The position numbers and the translations under genes were made by a program. A stretch of 8,913 nt of DNA from Lachnospiraceae bacterium (GTDB lineage: Bacteria > Bacillota_A > Clostridia > Lachnospirales > Lachnospiraceae): contig JAEEJD010000195.1 of NCBI GenBank assembly GCA_016281675.1, positions 1 through 8,913 of the forward strand. Reading direction: 5' to 3'. The notes below the pieces were generated by a model, which was not told the DNA's origin, made no database searches, and saw only the letters and a program-made list of their open reading frames with translations. Shown here one piece after another: positions 6,711-8,913 of the stretch (the first letter of the stretch is position 1; every line of letters starts with the position of its first letter).

Positions 6711-7058
6711 ATGGCAAAAAGAGGCGGATTTCCCGGAGGCGGAATGCCCGGGAACATGGCGAATCTGATGAAGCAGGCTCAGAAGATGCAGCGTCAGATG
6801 GAAGAGAATCAGAAGGAACTTGAAGAAAAAGAGTTTACCGCAAAGGCAGGAGGCGGGGCGGTTGAGGTGACCGTTTCCGGTAAACGTGAGATCACAAAAG
6901 TGAAGCTTTCCGAAGAAGCGGTAGATCCCGAAGATATCGAGACGCTTGAGGATCTTATAATGGCAGCGGTTAACGAAGCCCTTCGAATGGTCGAGGAGGA
7001 AAGCTCTTCGAGTATGGGTAAGCTCACAGGAGGTCTCGGAGGGGGATTTCCGTTTTAA
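6711..7058 (+). CDS. ybaB: YbaB/EbfC family nucleoid-associated protein
   Basis: This 115-residue small DNA-binding protein has a glycine/methionine-rich N-terminus, then MANLMKQAQKMQRQMEENQ (residues 16-34), a long amphipathic helix typical of the family. The conserved core follows: EFTAKAGGGAVEVTVSGKREITKVKLS (41-67), then VDPEDIETLEDLIMAAVNEAL (72-92) and a glycine-rich tail. YbaB/EbfC proteins form a tweezer-like homodimer, bind DNA with little strict sequence preference and help compact or regulate the nucleoid. A specific role in RecR-linked repair is suggested by the constant gene neighbourhood but is not established. The ATG is preceded by a strong AGAGGAG (6698-6704) with a six-base gap. 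The gene starts 33 bases after dnaX and ends 38 bases before recR, consistent with a dnaX-ybaB-recR operon. Length and sequence are normal for the family. Confidence 0.96.
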   Translation: MAKRGGFPGGGMPGNMANLMKQAQKMQRQMEENQKELEEKEFTAKAGGGAVEVTVSGKREITKVKLSEEAVDPEDIETLEDLIMAAVNEALRMVEEESSSSMGKLTGGLGGGFPF

Positions 7059-7096
7059 GCTACAGAGGGGGACAAGTAGTGAAGGGAGTATAAAGA

Positions 7097-7693
7097 ATGG
7101 ATCTGTATAGCGGCTATATAAGCAGACTGATAGCTGAACTTGCGGTACTGCCGGGCATCGGCAGTAAATCCGCCCAGCGTCTGGCATTTCATATAATCAA
7201 CATGCCGAAGGAGCAGGTGGATAAACTGGCAACGGCAATGACTCAGGCGAGAGAGAACATTAAGTACTGCAACGTCTGTTTTACCCTGACGGACCGGGAT
7301 ACCTGTCCCGTCTGTTCGGATCCTTCGAGAGATCAGAAGCAGATAATGGTCGTGGAGAATACGAGAGACATGACGGCGTACGAGAAAACGCACAAGTATA
7401 ACGGCGTTTATCACGTACTTCACGGAGCCATCAATCCGAGTCTCGGGATAGGACCTTCGGACATCAAACTGACGGAGCTGATCAAACGGCTCGAAAGGGA
7501 TGTTGATGAAGTCATTATCGCCACCAATTCGAGTATCGAAGGCGAAACGACCGCAATGTATATCAGTAAACTGATCAAACCGACGGGAATAAAAGTGACA
7601 AGGATAGCAAGCGGTGTTCCGGTCGGAGGAGAACTGGAGTACATAGATGAAGTAACACTGTCACGGGCACTTGATGCCAGGGTGGAGTTGTAA
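7097..7693 (+). CDS. recR: Recombination mediator protein RecR
   Basis: This 198-residue protein works with RecO, and with RecF at gaps, to load RecA onto SSB-coated single-stranded DNA. It has the expected layout: an N-terminal helix-hairpin-helix (LAVLPGIGSKSAQRLAFHI, about 15-33), a four-cysteine zinc finger (C58, C61, C70, C73), a Toprim domain starting at IMVVENTRDM (83-92) and continuing through IIATNSSIEGETTA (140-153), and the C-terminal GVPVGGELEYIDEVTLSRAL (173-192). The segment SSIEGE replaces the more frequent PTVEGE or PTTEGE, a conservative change that keeps the glutamates. A good ribosome binding site AAGGGAG (7082-7088) lies eight bases from the ATG. Length is as expected. It closes the dnaX-ybaB-recR block; galM follows after 40 bases without a visible terminator. 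Confidence 0.97.
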   Translation: MDLYSGYISRLIAELAVLPGIGSKSAQRLAFHIINMPKEQVDKLATAMTQARENIKYCNVCFTLTDRDTCPVCSDPSRDQKQIMVVENTRDMTAYEKTHKYNGVYHVLHGAINPSLGIGPSDIKLTELIKRLERDVDEVIIATNSSIEGETTAMYISKLIKPTGIKVTRIASGVPVGGELEYIDEVTLSRALDARVEL

Positions 7694-7720
7694 CGGTAAT
7701 CTTTCAAACAGAACAAACAC

Positions 7721-7726
7721 AGGAGG
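7721..7726 (+). promoter_or_regulatory. Consensus ribosome binding site that fixes the galM start
   Basis: A perfect AGGAGG at 7721-7726 sits seven bases before the ATG at 7734. The open frame extends upstream to an ATG at 7671, inside recR, but that start has no ribosome binding site, and the added 21 residues (NGNLSNRTNTGG and similar) look like translated intergenic DNA. Confidence 0.85.
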
Positions 7727-7733
7727 ATGGATC

Positions 7734-8767
7734 ATGAGCGTTGAAGTTTCTCAGTTCGGAAGAACACAGTTGGGTAAGGATATCAAGTTATATACGATAA
7801 AGAACGGAAAAGGTATGGAGGCTGCAGTGACGAATATCGGTGCATGCCTTGTCAATCTTCTTGTTCCGGACAAAGAGGGCAATGTCAAAGACGTTATTCT
7901 CGGGTTCGAGGGAGGAGAAGATTATCTTGTTAACGGAAGCTTCTTCGGCGCGACAGTCGGAAGGAGTGCAAACCGTATAGCAAACGCCAGGTTTTCCATC
8001 GACGGCAAAGAATACAAGCTTGCCGTAAACGATAACGACAACAATCTTCATTCGGATTTCTATAAAGGAATGCACAAGGTGCTGTGGAATGCCGAAACCG
8101 GAGACGATCATGTCAAATTCTCATACAGTTCTCCCGATATGGAAAACGGATTCCCGGGAAACTTTGAGATATCCGTTACATACACTCTCACAAAAGACAA
8201 TGAGCTTGTCATCTCATATGAAGGCGTAAGCGATAAGAAGACGCTCATCAACATGACAAACCATACGTATTTTAACCTGGCCGGACATGATTCGGGTTCG
8301 ATCGAGAAGACAAAACTGATGATCAAAGCTTCGCATTACACACCGGTTGTTGCTGGAGCGATTCCCACCGGAGAGATAGCACCCGTAGCCGGAACGGTCA
8401 TGGATTTCACAAAGCCGAAGACGATCGGAGAAGATATAGGTGCCTGTTTCGAACAGCTCCTTCTTGTCAAAGGATATGATCACAACTATGTTGTCGACAA
8501 CTATAACGGCAGTTCGCAGCTTATCGCAACGGCCGAAGCGGACGGAAGACGTATGGAAGTATATTCGGATCTTCCGGGAGTACAGTTCTATGCGGGAAAC
8601 TGCATAGCACCCCAGGAAGGAAAGACGGAGCACACTACAGGGAGCGTACGGGATTCTGCCTTGAGACACAGTATTTCCCTAACAGCGCCAACGATCCTGC
8701 TTTTGAGCATCCGATATTTGATGCGGGACAGAAATACGAGACAACCACGATCTACAAGTTCGTATAA
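7734..8767 (+). pseudogene. galM: Aldose 1-epimerase (galactose mutarotase) with a one-base frameshift near the 3' end
   Basis: GalM interconverts alpha and beta anomers of aldoses such as galactose and glucose. The first 303 residues match the family: the early TNIGACLVNLLVPD strand pair (33-46), VGRSANRIANARF (75-87), NNLH with H106 (103-106), MTNHTYFNLAGH with H177 (174-185), and VYSDLPGVQFYAGN (276-289). After G303 (codon 8640-8642) the current frame becomes unrelated residues and runs to TAA at 8793-8795. The -1 frame restores the family C-terminus (GERTGFCLETQYFPN, then DPAFEHP, then a KYETTTIYKF ending), stopping at TAA 8765-8767. One extra G in the GGG at 8640-8642 would give an intact 344-residue protein. 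The family's catalytic glutamate in FCLETQ falls after the break, so the unshifted product should be inactive. This is either a recent mutation or a one-base sequencing error. Confidence 0.9.
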
Positions 8768-8787
8768 TTATTTTCAGGTAAAATCAC

Positions 8788-8792
8788 AAAGG
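8788..8792 (+). promoter_or_regulatory. Ribosome binding site supporting a TTG start
   Basis: AAAGG at 8788-8792 lies eight bases before TTG at 8801. The only nearby ATG (8796) meets a TGA after one further codon, so TTG is the only reasonable start for the frame that remains open to the window edge. Confidence 0.55.
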
Positions 8793-8800
8793 TAAATGAT

Positions 8801-8913
8801 TTGAAAGACATCAGGGAAAGACAATCCGGAAAAGAAAAAAAGAAGAAAGACAGACTGACGGTAACGATAATCGGAGTAGTGATCTATTCCGTGGTCCTTA
8901 TCGGGGTTATGGT
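8801..8913 (+). CDS. Start of a lysine-rich, single-pass N-terminally anchored membrane protein (cut by window end)
   Basis: Only the first 37 codons are inside the window. Read from a TTG start, the protein begins with a very basic segment (KDIRERQSGKEKKKKDR, residues 2-18), then a hydrophobic stretch from about residue 19 (LTVTIIGVVIYSVVLIGVMV) that looks like a transmembrane helix or an uncleaved signal anchor. By the positive-inside rule the basic end would stay in the cytoplasm and the unseen remainder would be outside the cell. I do not recognise the family from this fragment. The frame is the same as the true galM C-terminus and starts 33 bases after its stop, so the two are probably cotranscribed. 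Confidence that it is coding comes from the open frame, the ribosome binding site and the amino acid pattern. Confidence 0.6.
   Translation, partial: MKDIRERQSGKEKKKKDRLTVTIIGVVIYSVVLIGVM

Noticed and set aside
6372..7187. Long antisense open frame (271 codons) across dnaX, ybaB and recR
   Set aside because: It spans three recognised genes and their gaps, and its translation is rich in Cys, His, Arg and Leu, as expected from reverse-strand shadow.
7671..7733. ATG at 7671 as the galM start, overlapping recR
   Set aside because: No ribosome binding site, and the extra 21 residues are not family-like; AGGAGG precedes the ATG at 7734.
8640..8648. Programmed -1 recoding as the explanation of the galM frameshift
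   Set aside because: ACA GGG AGC does not form a standard slippery heptamer and no stimulator is visible; a missing base is simpler.

Overview
The window reads as ordinary chromosome from a low-to-mid GC Gram-positive anaerobe of class Clostridia, most likely Lachnospiraceae. This is an inference from protein style (the exonuclease, the FkbH-like protein and the phosphofructokinase), strong purine-rich ribosome binding sites, and the dnaX-ybaB-recR order. No rRNA, tRNA, CRISPR array, insertion sequence or integrase is visible. All ten genes lie on the + strand with short gaps.

Layout: 1-237 is the 3' end of a gene, probably a tRNA-dihydrouridine synthase. A 67-base gap follows with the only convincing promoter-like sequence (-10 TATAAT at 270-275). 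Next come a DEDDh 3'-5' exonuclease with a C-terminal zinc ribbon (305-1258), trmB (1264-1908), an FkbH-like HAD protein (1931-3718), a stand-alone acyl carrier protein (3731-3973), a phosphofructokinase (3999-5072), dnaX (5073-6677), ybaB/ebfC (6711-7058), recR (7097-7693) and aldose 1-epimerase galM carrying a frameshift (7734-8767). A lysine-rich, membrane-anchored protein with a TTG start is cut by the window end (8801-8913). No intrinsic terminator is visible between 305 and 8767, so the block could be one long transcript or several with promoters I cannot see.

How the genes fit together: trmB and the upstream partial gene suggest tRNA modification, dnaX-ybaB-recR is the standard replication/recombination cluster, and the phosphofructokinase and galM are sugar metabolism. 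The unexpected part is the FkbH-ACP pair. Characterised FkbH-like enzymes take 1,3-bisphosphoglycerate from glycolysis and load a glyceryl unit onto an acyl carrier protein. Here the pair stands among housekeeping genes, next to a glycolytic gene, with no polyketide synthase, acyltransferase or glycosyltransferase in view. It is the best candidate for an undescribed function. Other points of note are the galM frameshift, which puts the predicted catalytic glutamate out of frame, a possible -1 frameshift site in dnaX, and a mixed phosphoryl-donor signature in the phosphofructokinase.
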